Counted from the stretch's first letter, positions 1 to 11,689 are shown. The stretch: 64,000 nucleotides of DNA from Protopterus annectens (GCF_019279795.1 NC_056734.1:1336067-1400066), one strand, 5' to 3'. Made by a program: numbers and translations. Notes: generated from the sequence alone by a model not told the origin.

Positions 1-985
1 CCAACACTAAGGGACTCTATTAACAAAGTTCGCAGATGACTGCAAACTGGGAGCCATTATTGAATCCCCAAATTATGTGGATATTCTACAAAAGGGCCTT
101 ACAGAAACAGATGCTTGGTGCCAGAGCCATGGGCTCAAGCTTAATGCCAAGAAATGTATAGTTATCCCCTTTGGGAAAAACCATGTACCCGTGAATTATC
201 ACATAGGTGGCAGTACACTAAACATCGAAAGTGTGATGAGAGACTTAGGGACACAGGTGGACAGTGGTCTCACCTTCGATAACCACATAGCCACAACAGT
301 CAGGAAATCCTTCTATGTGGCACACCACATCACTAAGGGCTTTTCATCTAGAAAAAAGGAGGTCATTGTCCCACTGTTCTCACCACTCATTAGACCCATT
401 ATAGAGCACAATGCCCCTTTTGGTATGTACCTTACAAGATATCTGCAACAGCTGGAAAGGCCGCAGAAATACCTCACTAAAAGAATCACAGGCCTAAAGC
501 AGATGCCCTATGCTGACCATCTAAAAAAACTCCAGCTATACTCTGTGGCATATCATCTACTCAGAGGTGATCTCTGTTTAACATACAAGGCCATGTCAAA
601 CCCTGAGCTGTTGGACATGTTCCACTTAAAGAAATCCCAATCCCTTTGAGCTACACGCTCCAGGGATCTAAACCTTGTCATCACAATGAACAAAACATGC
701 TGGAGGGATTGGTTCCTGACCCAGGGATTCCCCATACTCTGGAATAGACTGCTCATACATGTCAAGCATAGCGCCTCTTTGGCTCTCTTCAAAAGGAACC
801 TTGACGATTGAATGGGAGATAGGAAATTCACCCTGGGGATCACGTCAAGTCGCCCAACTAGACAGGGGTCCAGGGAAGTAAATATTGTCAGAAGAAATAT
901 CCAGGGAATTGTTATGGCTAGGCTTGTATTGGCCCTAGGGCCGATAGCCTAGTACCAACCTATGAACCTATGAACCTATGGTATT
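1..985 (+). mobile_element. CR1-type LINE, 3' fragment cut by window start
   Basis: The fragment starts inside reverse transcriptase just before the motif C box, read here as FADDC, and runs through the thumb and C-terminal region. It ends in the family tail: GGCTAGGCTTGTATTGGCCC, then a GATAGCCTAGTACC block, then TATGAACC repeated three times. The coding part closely resembles the copies at 18.6-22.4 and 38.2-42.1 kb. Bases 77-649 are open; in-frame stops follow at 647-649 and near 810. It is a dead copy whose 5' part lies outside the window. Confidence 0.9.
2..872 (+). pseudogene. CR1-type reverse transcriptase, C-terminal part
   Basis: This is the distal RT of a jockey-superfamily LINE. 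Visible landmarks are FADDCKLGAIIE (motif C with both catalytic Asp), WCQSHGLKLNAKKC, RDLGTQVDS, the IRPIIEHNAPFGMY thumb segment and LERPQKYLTKRI. Beyond the first stop the same frame continues with CWRDWFLTQ and LFKRNLDD, so only two stops separate it from a full-length C-terminus. The N-terminal RT motifs and endonuclease are missing because the window begins here. Confidence 0.88.
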
Positions 986-1356
986 AGAAACCCAAAAGAT
1001 TTGGAGAAATTAGAAAAAGTGATTTTGTATTGCTTTTTCTAAAGTTAAAATAAGTTAAAGTTATAACTTCCGAGTCACTTATACATCATCCATCCGAATC
1101 ACAATTCTGCCTTGTATTTATTCATTTTTTGTGCCATTAAACCCACAATTTTCTGCCAGTTCTCATAATCATCTTACAAAAGCTTCAACAATTGTATCTT
1201 TGGCTTGTACCCAACAGCATGCTCTTTCACATATGATACTTATGTTTTGCTACAAAATGCTCATTGACTTTACTCATCACTGATTCATATATAACAATGT
1301 TCTGTAAATGAGAAAGAACTGTATATTGCCCACACTTCATGCCCCAGTGAAAATAA
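986..1356. other. AT-rich stretch, no recognisable feature
   Basis: No long open frame, no repeat shared with the rest of the window and no RNA-like motif is visible between the CR1 tail and the next SINE. Confidence 0.5.
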
Positions 1357-1490
1357 TAGGATCATAGATTAGTACTAGGTGAACTGTCCTTGTGGGCCAT
1401 TATAAGCCTAGCCAATTACCCCATGTGAGAATCAAACCCTAAACCTTTCGTCTGTAAGGTAAATACCTTAACCATTATGCCAACCTCCCA
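1357..1490 (-). mobile_element. tRNA-headed SINE with CR1-type tail
   Basis: Read on the minus strand, the head has a Pol III A-box-like TGGCATAATGGTTAAGG and a B-box-like GGTTTGATTCTC. It is followed by TTGGCTAGGCTTATAATGGC and CACCTAGTACTAATCTATGA, which matches the 3' tail of the CR1-type LINEs in this window. Length is about 134 bp. The head is tRNA-like but the parental isoacceptor cannot be named. Further copies lie at 10.96 and 13.57 kb. Confidence 0.8.
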
Positions 1491-2367
1491 CTCCAAGGGT
1501 ACTGACCTGGACTTTATTTGTTTCTTTATTCAGTTTGATTACCATATGAAGTCATGCAAACATCTGTAGCTGGACAGGCAGACAGGCCAACCAAAGGGTT
1601 TTGAGAAGTCAAATTAAAACTTAGATATGCTATCAGTGCAAAACAAATCAGTGATTATACAGTGTACATAAACCACCAGTGCATGTACAATACCAATAAC
1701 CATGCATTAATGCAGATCAGTGTCAATACATAAATATAATTCCCAGTCCAGTAGGGATACATGGTGAATATCACTCCATGCTTAGATGAAATGGGAATAG
1801 TCATTTTTTTTAATCGACTCAACATGTTTTATCAAAACAATCTGTATGAGTGAAACTGTGGAACTGTGGGGTAATGAAGTTTCTCCTTGCCCTCAAAATC
1901 TGACAGTTAGCACATTTAGAAATGTAGTGCATGTGGGGATCCTTTCCCAAAAATCCTGTTTTCCCTGTTTTTGTTAAAGTTAAAATTTGTATTGTTGACT
2001 AAATACTTTTACAAATGTCTGTTGTATTTTGCAATCATGCTCAGTCCATTTAACAGCTATAGATCTGCTGAGTACTATAAGATGATAAGTGCTAGTATTG
2101 AAAGTCATATTACAACACATTGACAAGATGGCATCTTATGTGCCAGCTAATAAACATCTGCAATGCACTGAATATGTGCAAGCATGCAGAGTAAGTCTGT
2201 AGCATCTTGCAATGAAGATCTTTAGCAGTACACTCTCATTATTAAAATTATTCAGACATACACCTAGAATTAAATAACATGTATTTTTCTTGTATTGTAC
2301 TTATTCATCATTTTTTTATGTATTTGTTAACAATGGTAGAACACTGATACAAGTGGACCATTTTTAT
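1491..2367. other. no recognisable gene or repeat
   Basis: AT-rich sequence with no open frame of note and no match I can see to the repeats described elsewhere. Confidence 0.45.
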
Positions 2368-2372
2368 GTTCA

Positions 2373-2396
2373 ACATCATCATCATCATCATCATCA
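2373..2396. repeat. (CAT)n microsatellite at RTE 3' end
   Basis: Eight CAT/ATC units. On the minus strand this reads (GAT)n and sits at the 3' terminus of the RTE-type LINE. RTE/BovB-type elements commonly end in short tandem repeats, so it is probably the element's own tail. Confidence 0.85.
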
Positions 2397-2399
2397 GCC

Positions 2400-3003
2400 C
2401 CCTTTTTCCCATGTTTCTACATGGGGTTGGGGTATCATATTAACTGTCACCAACTCTCTTGATTCAGTGCCACACTCCTGCATTCTTCAACACTCATGCC
2501 TGACTGTCGGAGATCTTCTTTCACACAATCCATCCACCACTTTGCTGGACGTCCTCACTTCCTCTTACCTTCTTCATGTCTGTCCGAAATCTTCCTTACC
2601 AGATTGGCTTCTGCTTTTTTTACACGTGCCCAAACCACCGTAATCTGTTATTTTTGATCTTTTCTGCAATTGGAGCTACTTTGGCTTCTGTTCTTATGTC
2701 CTCATTTCTTCGTCTGTCCCACAATGTGCATCCTACCACCTTTCTCAGGCACTTAATTTCCATCACCTCTAGCTTCTTCAAGTGTTCTGCCTTTACTGCC
2801 CAGGTTTCTGTACCATACAGTAGTACTGGTCACACCACTGTCTTGTACACCTTACTTTTCAGCTTCTTTGGCATTCTTCTGTCATAGACTACACCAGACA
2901 CTCTATGCCAGTTGACTGCAGCCCCTCTGATTCTAGCTTTGACCTCTTCATTCAGACTACCCTTCTCCTCAACTACTCCTCCCAGATACTTGAAGCTGTT
3001 TAC
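2400..3003 (-). pseudogene. RTE-type LINE, C-terminal region
   Basis: Minus-strand reading gives RRMPKKLKSKVYKTVV, LLYGTETWAVKAEHLKKLEV, RLRWFGHV and GRPAKWWMDCVKEDL. These are the standard post-RT landmarks of RTE elements, running up to the (GAT)n tail. Single stops interrupt the frame. The plus strand is also open over much of this stretch, but that is an antisense shadow. Confidence 0.82.
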
Positions 3004-3766
3004 CTATTCCACTATCTTCCCTTCTATCTGTAGTCTCAGCTTCTTCTGATTTCCCCAATTTGCTGCCATTACTACTGTCTTATCTGTGCTCAGTTTCATC
3101 CCATGTGCCTTCAGATTTGCATTCCATTCTCCTATTTTTTGCTGAAGTTCTAGCTTAGAGTCTGCCAGTACTGTCACATTGTCTGCATAAAGCAGCTTTG
3201 TTGATCTATCCCCTTCAACCTGTTTTGGATGTAGTCCATCACCAGTATGAACAGCAGTGGGCTCAGAGCAGAACCCTGATGTAACCCACACCCACTGGGA
3301 ACCTCTCTGAGAGGCCGAACACTGCCAGTACTTGAGTTATTGGGTCCTTGTACATAGCCTGCACTAATTCTACCAATGTTTCCGGGACTTCAAACCACTG
3401 CAGTACTGCCCAGATTAGCTTTCTTGGGACCTTGTCATATGCTTTCTCCAAGTCTAGGAATGCCCAGTTGGACTCTCTCCTCATCTCTAGCTTCTTCTCA
3501 AGTATCTGTCTCAATGTAAACATCGGATCAGTTGTGCTGCATCCTGATCTGAATCCAAACTGCTCATCTCACATCTGACATTCTACTACTCAGCGTATCC
3601 ATTTATCAATCACCCTCTCCAGAACTTTCATGCAATGTGATAGGAGTTTGATGCCTCTGTACTGCCCACAGTTGTGGATGTCCCCTTTGTTCTTGTACAC
3701 TGGCACGAGTATGCTTATTCTCCAGTCATCTGGGATATGCCTTTCTCTCCACACTGCTATTAGTAC
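3004..3766 (-). pseudogene. RTE-type LINE, RT core
   Basis: After the insertion, minus-strand reading gives ISILVPVYKNKGDIHNCGQY (fingers region), then motif A as FLDLEKAYDKVPRK, a motif B region split by a frameshift near 3280, and motif C as LLYADNVTVLAD. The second catalytic Asp of the usual YADD box is Asn here, so the polymerase would be dead even without the frameshift. Gene order and motifs are typical of the RTE clade. Confidence 0.85.
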
Positions 3767-3773
3767 CCTCAGG

Positions 3774-4339
3774 GGGGTCTATATTATTAGCTCAAAATCC
3801 AATTCTGTCGAATGCAAGTCTATCAACACATAAATGTCAAACGACAGAAATGTCGAGCATGACTTCCATCGAAAAGCAGCGCATCGAAAAGTTTTAGTTG
3901 GCCTGAGCTATTGCAGAAAGCACACAACATTGAACATTTAAATGGAAATCTCTGTAAGGGGAGATTTCCGTTTACTTCAATGTTGTGCGATCTCGGAGTT
4001 GGTGTATTTAAGTAGCGGGGGGTGTGAGGGGTGTGGGGGGCTTTCCCCCCTGCGTAAATGCTTTAGTTTATTTTTTTTTGCTTAATAACGTCTTTATTAG
4101 GGTTGTATGTTTTGTGCAATAATTGTGGAACATCAGATGAGGAAATTTTTATAAGTTTAGTAATGAGCTGTTGTTAGTGTTGTTACTTCACAGCAGGGAT
4201 GCGGTGTTGGCCAACAATAACTTTTTGATGATTTCACTTTTCAATGCAGATGTATTTTGGTAATGATACCGTTCGCTGTACATGTGTCGATGGACTTGCA
4301 TTCAACAGAATTAACTTTCGAGCTAATAATATAGACTCT
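3774..4339. mobile_element. 566-bp TIR element, 7-bp target duplication
   Basis: Flanked by CCTCAGG at 3767-3773 and 4340-4346. The ends read GGGGTCTATATTATTAGCTC and, reverse-complemented, AGAGTCTATATTATTAGCTC, extending to an imperfect TIR of about 50 bp. Inside are a long hairpin (about 3924-3990, arms containing GGAAATCTC / GAGATTTCC), a TATA-like TGTATTTAAG near 4003, a G-rich/C-rich hairpin and a run of nine T at about 4071-4079. There is no transposase frame. The internal core is shared with the element at 46679-46990. Confidence 0.82.
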
Positions 4340-4348
4340 CCTCAGGAG

Positions 4349-4873
4349 TCATTTCTCCCCTATCTCACCCACCATCTTTACCATATCTGCTGTGACCTCA
4401 TCTGAGCCTGCTGCTTTCTCTGACTTCATCTTCTTTAGTGCTGTTCTTACTTCCTCTAGGTTGGGCTCCTCTTCTTCTCTCATCGTAGACTGTTTATGGG
4501 ACAGTACAGCTTCTGTGGGGTTTTCTTTATTCAGAGGCTGCTGGAAATACTCCTTCCATCTGCCTTTGATATCCTCTGGGCTGGTGAGCAGGTTGTTGCT
4601 TGCATCCCTTATGAAGGGTGTCTGACTATCTTCTTTATCTTTCTGTCTTTGCCTTGTACCCTGACATAGTTTCTTTGTTCCCCTTACTGATTCACTTTCC
4701 AGAAGCTGGTACAGTGCCTCTGATGCCCTATTCTTTGCTATTGCAACTTCTTTCTTAGCTTCTTTGTTAGCCAACCAGTAGTCCTTCCTAGCCTGGTCAG
4801 TCTTTTCTGTCTCCCACTTCTTCCTGCACTCCTTTTTCTTTTTATGACTTCCTGGACTTCTGCATTCCACCAC
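4349..4873 (-). pseudogene. RTE-type LINE, linker and RT N-terminus
   Basis: This lysine-rich, helical 174-residue stretch carries the pre-RT linker (KKECRKKWETEK, ARKDYWLANKEAKK) and the start of RT (LKKMKSEKAAGSDEVTADM, the conserved KAxGxDxV segment). A TGA stop follows GEIGEK; the frame then continues across the target-site repeats of the inserted element as LLRVLIAVWRERHIPDDWR. This shows that the DNA element inserted into an existing LINE. Confidence 0.85.
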
Positions 4874-5370
4874 CAGCTTTCCTTATGTACCTTATTTCCA
4901 TACCTGGCTCAGCCACATATCTTTTCTGTAGTCCTAACACATGCTATTTTTAGGTGGTGCCATTCTTCTTCAACTCCACTTATTTCCCCCTCTTCTTGGG
5001 GTGCTAGAGCCCTGAGTAATTCCTTGAAGTGTTGTACTTTCTCTCCAGTCAACTTCCAGGTCTTCAGCCTGGTCTCTGTTGACCTTAAAGCCTTCTCTAA
5101 CCATTGCTTGCAGCTGACTGTGGCAACTAGTGGTTTATGCTGTGGGCTGATTGTTTCACTAGGGATAACTTTGCAATCATGGATTCTGCCCTAGTGCCTT
5201 TTCCTTACTAGGAAGAAGTCTACCTGAGTTGCATGTTGACTACTCTTGTATGTGATCTCGTGACCGTCTCTCTTTCTGAACCATGTGTTGGCTACTATCA
5301 AGACATTTGCCAGACAGAAGTCTAGAATGGCTTCTCCTTTATTCCTGTTGCCACACCCATGTGGACCCAG

Positions 5371-5874
5371 TCAGTCCTCATATCCTGGTCTGTCTGTCCC
5401 GATATGTGCATTCAAGTCACCCGTTATCAACACTAATTCATGTTGTCCTGCTTTATCTAGTAGGTCCTGCAACTGCTGTCTGAATGCACTCTTTTCCTCA
5501 CTATCACAACCCTGCTGTGGGGCACAGGCTGAGATTATGAATACTGCCTTATCATTACACTGGAGTCTAACTGCCACGAGTATGTCATTAATTCTGATGA
5601 TATCCCTTACTACCTTCTGAAGCCTCTCTCTCACCATATTTCCTACACCATTTCTAGTCTGCCCTCCACATGAGTAGTAGACTCTGGATTCCAAGCCAAG
5701 TGGCTTTATTGCACTGCCCTTCCATCTCATCTCCTGGATACATAGGATGTCCAGCCTCCTCCGTGTCATCATGTCATCCACTTCCAAGCTGCATCCTGTC
5801 GGTGAACCTACATTAAGCGTAGCAATTCTCAGTTTATGTTTGGTAGGTTGGTTGGTTTTACATCCAGCTTTCAC
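5371..5874 (-). pseudogene. RTE-type LINE, APE endonuclease domain
   Basis: The open segment holds the apurinic-endonuclease-like domain that nicks target DNA to prime reverse transcription. Visible motifs: LRIATLNVGSPTG near the start (the Asn motif), LDILCIQEMRWKG (catalytic Glu), and LVLITGDLNAHIG (GDxN). The open frame ends at a stop after about 167 residues; the SDH-containing end and the link to RT lie in other frames between 5371 and 4873. The start chosen is the first ATG before the endonuclease core. Confidence 0.85.
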
Positions 5875-6099
5875 TCAACAGAGCTATCCCATGTAACCCA
5901 GGCTGGGCAACTAGACACCGGCAAGCCAGTATCTTATTGACCCAGGGCTGCTGTGCTTTTATGGCGGGCACACACTGACCAATAGGGGCACACATACCCC
6001 TCCCACCATTAGCATGGGTCCCTGGTGTGGGTAGGAGTAGGCCGGGTCCTCAACCCACTTATCACCGGTAACTGCCCATGCCCATTTTTGGTGACATTA

Positions 6100-6470
6100 G
6101 TCAACATGACTGAATCACCTAGAGACATATTTTATACCCTCAAGTGGCTAGCCCTGCAATGGTGCACAGTCTGTGATCCGTGTTCTCCTATCTTGAGGAT
6201 ACTGCACACCACAGTATATGCCCAAAGAGGTTGGTCTGTACAACTCTTCCCCCTATAGGGCACCATGTAGAGTCTGTGCTTCTGCCCACATCTCCATTCA
6301 TTGGTGAGTTTGAGATGGAAACACTCAGCATGTTTTTCGGACATGGGAGAAACCCCATGGAGACACAGGGAGAACATGCAAACTCCAAACAGGCATTGGT
6401 TGGCGGTAAGGATTGCACCTTGAACCTTGTGCTTGGGAGGTGAAGACCTTAATCACTAAGCCATTTCTAT
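6100..6470 (-). mobile_element. tRNA-headed SINE, diverged copy
   Basis: Minus-strand reading begins with ATGGCTTAGTGATTAAGG (A-box-like) and a B-box-like GGTTCAAGGTGC. It continues with TTTGGAGTTTGCATGTTCTC, a body shared with the SINEs at 46.0, 59.8 and 63.4 kb. The distal part (GCAGGGCTAGCCACTTGAGG) resembles the end of the 46.0-kb copy. The lower boundary is approximate. Confidence 0.65.
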
Positions 6471-7264
6471 GTTCAACATGGGCTAATATTGCTCATGTTA
6501 TATTGCTTTCCAGGCGAACAATTCATGAAGGATGTATTCCTTGTTTACAAGTTGCTGAATGTGTTTAGCATGTACAAAGATAGATGACGAAGTGTTTTAG
6601 AATAGTTTGCTCTCTTTCATCTGCTGTAGTAGCAGTTACCTCTAAAGTCTTGGCTGAAATAGAAAGTAGGACCGAACCATTGGGAGGAATATGGGGAAGG
6701 TCTGCATGTGCAGTATATGGGCTGCTTATGCATCTGACTGAATTCTACTGGGGAAAAAGCATACCAGTGCATGAAGAGAGTAGATAATGGAACATGTTTG
6801 GGAATGATGAAACAATTTGCATTCACAATGTAGGCCGGAGTCTGAGAATGGAAAAGGGGTGCATAAATTAGAGATGCTGCTCATTTTTTCTATATTACTA
6901 ACTCACTTTACCCATTTTTTCTTGCCACATTGAACAAATATTGATCCATTACATTAGTGCTAGGCCCTTCTGCTTTCCCTGCCTTATGCTCAGGTGAGTC
7001 TTGTATACAGATAAAGTGATTGCTGCTTCAGTCTCTGTACCCCTAAATGCATGTTGATTAACTGCTGGAATCTGAATTTAAGAGATGTGCAGTTTTGTCT
7101 CCACCTACGATCTCTTATCTAGTTTACAAAATCTTGGTGTGGTGGGGGCACCAAGTATGTTACAATGTGTAGTAAGGCACTTCTTCAGCTCTTTGGTTAG
7201 TTGCATATTTCCTTAATCAGGTTAAAACCCATTATGGTAAACTGGTCCCGTTATTCATCATTTT
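6471..7264. other. no recognisable gene
   Basis: Only short frames are present. No repeat family could be assigned. Confidence 0.45.
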
Positions 7265-7405
7265 GTCTTCTTTCTTTCAGTTCTGTATATTTGTATAATT
7301 GCTGTAGTGGAGCTTTTCTCCCCGAGCCTCTACTGAAAATGGACATATATCCAGTTAGACTAGCCCGGTCAACAAATGTAAAATAAAATAAATAAATAAA
7401 TAAAA
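7265..7405 (+). mobile_element. L2-type LINE 3' tail
   Basis: The segment reads GGAGCTTTTCTCCCCGAGCC, then CTACTGAAAATGG, then a GTCAACAAATGTAAAATAAA tract ending in (AATA)n. The same tail occurs at the 3' end of the L2-type LINE (34.2-34.3 kb) and inverted at 22.43 and 44.18 kb. Only the 3' end is kept here, as expected for heavily 5'-truncated L2 copies. Confidence 0.75.
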
Positions 7406-9379
7406 TTTGTCAAAAGAAGTTTCAATGACACTTGCTTTGGTGAAGTCCTGCCAAAATTGTTACCACCGCATATCAGTCATTGCAGGGGGAAAGAGTATTT
7501 TCTGCAAAGGACAGAATCATGATCTATCCCGACCCCATGCAGAGGCTGTTCCTCTTGCACACCTCCGCTTTATATTAATAGTTCTGATGTTGTTGCAGGT
7601 TGGGCAGAACAGATAGATCCTCACTATAGATTTCTCAGTGTACTCATATAATCAAACACGTACACACAGAGAAAACTGTTTTCCATCAGCTTCCAAACAA
7701 CAAATATAGTTTTTCTATGCTTATCAAAAGTGGCATTCATTCAAGAAGACTGCTGTGGCTAAGTCAGGTTTGTCAAAATGAGATTTCCATTGAACAACCA
7801 GTGCCTGCATTTAGGAATAACCCAGTAGCAATGCCCAGAATAAACAACTAAAAGACACAGGGTATGTACATACATTTTGTGGAAATCAAACCCAAAACCA
7901 CAGGGTGAAGCTCATTATCAGCTCAAAGCCTTAATCCTCTGTGCAGTATTGACACAAAACACTCATATTCTTGATTTCATAATGAAATGGCAACGTTGTG
8001 CTCAGATGAAAATACTGCATAGTGATGCTTTTAGCTGATAATACTTTTTTGAAGAAAAACGTTAGCCCAGATAGGAGTGAAATGCTCACATTAAAACAGC
8101 CTTTGTCACGTCTTTATATCACTAAAAATGAAATGGTGTCTTGCACAAGGTTACTTACACTGACAGAGCCTTAATTAGGGGAGCTCTTGTATGCCAGAAT
8201 ACTTCCCACAAAGCACATCATAACAGACAGGAAACTCAATAGAACATTAGTAATAGCAAGATAACAAAAAGCAGATGAATTTGCCATGGTTTCCTATAGG
8301 AGTTGCACTGCAGGTGCTAAACTACTTCATCTGGCACATTAAACTATGTTTCATAGCCACTGAAAACAGCTGAACACTACAGGTTCAGATACTGGGTCCT
8401 AGTCTGTTTAAGGCATCCACAGTTACTGAAGGTAAAAGAAGGGCAAAAGAAATAACACTAATAATAGGTAATTTATTAGGTGTTCACACCTTACAACGTC
8501 TCTGTTCTACAAATACTGAATGCCCTGCATTTCAGCCGTGTTATCAGATTGTGCGCTTCAGATTCCTGCAGTATTGTTCTGTATATTAGGGAATCTTTTA
8601 TATCTAGTCTGGCCTGTACAGTTGCCTCTGTGGAAATTAACATAATTCTGTTTTAGCCAAGCCTTCTTATAAGCTATTAAACTGGGCAGTAGTAAAGGAC
8701 AAACTGTAATTAACAGAGCTATGAGAATGGTCTGAAGGGAAATGAATGATTCCAATAATTACTTGTAGCATGTTTACATTTAAATAAAATTACTTTCAGC
8801 TTATTTGTATTTAAATAAGGCATACTTATAATGAAAGCCTCCCACAAGTATTTGAAAAGAACATATTCTAAATAAAGAAAGATCTTAAGCATTTACATAA
8901 CTTGCCCCACTCCATAACACTCTAATTAGGAGAGGAAATGACTTTCTGTACTTCTTGAAAACATTTCAATTGCTTTTTTCTTACTACTCATCTCCAAACC
9001 AAATTATCTACATTTCAGAAATGGCATTAGACTCCACTTGTCACACACCACATTTTCTTTATCAAATTATCTGCTTTTAAGGGCAACAGGTGCAGTTCAG
9101 AAACATATGCTATACAGAACAGAGCTGCTGCACAGTTAAAATAGTTGCCTGAAGGAATGGGTGGTTGTGAGAGAACCACAAGCAAGGTAGAATATTTAGC
9201 ACACACTATGTTTTTGGTGCATAGTGCATATATACAAATGAGAACAGATGCAACTATACACATGCATAAAAATCTAGAAACAATTCAATGTAATTCATTT
9301 AACAAAGTGCATACCCTATCATGACTTAGTCCTATTGTCATGAATCACTTCCCTTCCATCACTGCTGGTATGGCTGCAG
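7406..9379. other. about 2 kb without recognisable genes
   Basis: AT-rich unique-looking DNA with only short frames on both strands. I could not assign it to an element; it may be decayed LINE or host intergenic or intronic sequence. Confidence 0.4.
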
Positions 9380-9769
9380 CAGATGTAATCACACTGCTCT
9401 TCGACATGGACAGATGCTGGTAAGACAGTGATGATATCATGTCTATTTGAGGTTTACAGCAATCATCACCCGCAAGCAGCTTTTTGATACACTAGCTAAA
9501 CATATAACACTGAGGAAGAAAGGAACTTAGAATAATACTGAGGTTCCCCTAACTGAGGTAAATAGGGCTGTTGACACCCTCTTAGATGACACAAATGTTT
9601 CCAATTACTGTCATCCAATGACGTTCTTCCAGAATTGAACTTGGCTGCTGTTAAGTCTAATACAGTCCATACTGAAGGTGATGTTGAGATTTTGACAATA
9701 TTGATTTCCTTCCAGAAGCACAGAGTAGTGCAGCCTTAGGAAAGGAACTCAGTATGGTCATTTTATCTC

Positions 9770-10240
9770 TCATATTAAGGACTGCATTAATAAGGAACCT
9801 CTAATCCTAGGTGACTCCATTGTTAATAATTCTATTAAGAAATTATGTAATATCAATACAGAAAAGAGCATTGTTGCATCCTTATCTGTCTTAAAAAAAA
9901 TCACACAATGCCGCAAATTATTAAGAAATCTAATTTCTAGGAAAGTCAAGCATAATCATATTGTCATTCATGCTGGACTTAATGGCCTTTGTGAAATTCC
10001 ATTAAATAAGATGAAATGTTCAGTCCCAGAAATCTATGAGTGAAATGATTCCACCTCTCACTGGGGAGACTAAGTTTTCTCCAAGGCTCACATTTTCAAC
10101 ACTTTATTACATGTGTTTAATTTACAACCCAAGTATAATAACTCATGGGGAAGTATTTGTCCATGATTATTGAATGTTTTCTTGGAACAGGTTGCACTTA
10201 AGTCACTATGGGGGAAATGCTTTGTTCATCTGGATAACTG
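9770..10240 (+). pseudogene. CR1-type ORF1 esterase relic
   Basis: The SGNH hydrolase block I serine motif is intact as LILGDSIVNNS. A block III-like HIVIHAGLNGL has lost the usual Asp, and a block V-like LHLSHYGGNA follows after frameshifts. SGNH/GDSL esterase domains are known in ORF1 of several CR1-group LINEs. No continuous frame remains. Confidence 0.7.
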
Positions 10241-10273
10241 GCCGTGTTTTTCTTTTATGTTTGAAAGTTATAA

Positions 10274-10920
10274 ATGACCAAACAGAGAAAGAGTAGACTT
10301 AACAATTCATTAGCAAGTGAATTCTGCACTGTCGATAGTATAAGGAATAAACATTGTGAGTCAGAATTCTTGATAAGACATAACACTTTTAAAATAATGG
10401 TAATTGTTGAGTCTTGGAAATCACTTTACTTTACAAAGTATGAATGTATCCATGACCCCAACAAATGGGAAGGAGTTCTGATTCTGGTTCATGAAATCAT
10501 TTGATCCATATTAAGATCTAGCGATAATTATATGCAGACAATTATTGTTGACATTTATGTTTCTAAGGAACCTACTAGATTTGTTGGCCATTACCATAGT
10601 CCATCCATGAATGCACCCAAACATCAAGAGTTTCTTCAGTTACTTTATAAAGTTCTTGACCACAGAAAGTGTGCATTACTGGGAAATTTTAATTATCTAA
10701 CTACTGGGTAATTAAAATCTTCAACCAACTCATATTTGGAATTTGGAAATCCTTAAGCTTTATGGTTTTCATCTCATCAAACTGTTTAAGATAATACTAA
10801 AGGTGAGAGTGCTTTGGATCTTGGAGCTTTTAATGTTGACCACTTAATTTCCCAGATCAAGGTTTGTGCTCCCTTAAGCAACTCTGACCACAGTTCTATA
10901 TTTCCCTTAGTCCCAAGGCT
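10274..10920 (+). pseudogene. CR1-type LINE endonuclease relic
   Basis: The segment starts with TVDSIRNKHCESEFLIRHNT, then IVESWKS (catalytic Glu region) and KWEGVLILV. After a stop it continues as TIIVDIYVSKEPT, a degraded GDFN-like LLGNFNYLTTG, ALDLGAFNVDHLIS and LSNSDHSSIF (SDH motif). The order matches the APE endonuclease of jockey-superfamily LINEs. Several stops are present. Confidence 0.68.
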
Positions 10921-10963
10921 GTGTGTTCAATGCATAAAAAAAAAAAAAAAAACATAATTATGG

Positions 10964-11106
10964 TCTTAGGTTCATTGGGAAGTACTAGGCTAGCTTCTCT
11001 TGAAGGCCATTTTAAACCTAACTAATTTTTCTCTAAAGGTGAGACTCAAAGCCTGCAATTTGAGTTTGAGAGGTAAGCACCTTAACCATTATGCCAACCT
11101 CTAACC
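10964..11106 (-). mobile_element. tRNA-headed SINE with CR1-type tail
   Basis: Minus-strand head AGGTTGGCATAATGGTTAAG, a weak B box, then a GGTTTAAAATGGCC segment and CTAGCCTAGTACTTCCC. This is the same family as 1357-1490, about 143 bp, inserted in the decayed LINE. A run of A near 10937-10953 lies just outside. Confidence 0.75.
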
Positions 11107-11689
11107 CTCCAATAAAGGCAGAAAGATTCAAACCGTACACCTTTGCATAGATAGCATTTCATTAACAAATTACAGCTTTAATCTTCAGCTCTAACTGCCA
11201 GAGTTAAGGGGCATTGTCACTGAACTAGTTGTACAAGACAGTACACACTGTCACACTAATTAGCCAGTACTGGATTTGAACCCCCTACCTATCTAGTTAT
11301 GCAATCCATAGAACACAGAATTAGCCGCAAGTGCCACAAAAGATGTCTGAGAAATACTGCTAATGAGTCACATGGAGAACGTCCAAAAAACATGGAATCA
11401 GAAAAATTTAAACATTTTAATAAATTATAAGCACTTTCATTCCAAACTGTTAGAAATCCATCAGACCCAGTCTGATAAAGTAATGACAATTCAGAATGAA
11501 AGTGCTTGGAATTTATTAAAGTATTGACATTTTTTTGATTTCTTGTTTTTTGTACATTTTCCGTGTGACTCAGTTTCTTTTTTAATACTGCTAATAACAC
11601 AGAAAAATCAAATGACCAGATATCTTATGGTGTCTTAATCTCTGAAAGAGTTAATTCCAAGCTTCATTGGTTTCTTATAGAAGGGACTC

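Larger units (their letters stand above)
2368..5900 (-). mobile_element. RTE-type LINE, near full length, interrupted
   Basis: Antisense LINE with, in minus-strand order, an APE-type endonuclease (5874 down to about 5371), an RT N-terminal region (4873-4349), a 566-bp DNA element insertion (4339-3774), RT core (3766-3004) and C-terminal region to the (GAT)n tail. A second fragment of the same family, on the plus strand, lies at 51.6-52.3 kb. Frameshifts, stops and a changed catalytic box show it is inactive. The 5' boundary is uncertain. Confidence 0.88.

Noticed and set aside
2290-2643. Plus-strand frame with a run of His and a similar minus-strand frame at 51778-52239
   Set aside because: Both are antisense to the same C-terminal region of the RTE-type LINE. 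Their mutual similarity comes from the shared LINE, and the His run is the (CAT)n tail.
4844-5194. Open plus-strand frames over 4.4-5.6 kb
   Set aside because: Antisense to the LINE linker and endonuclease; no family features.
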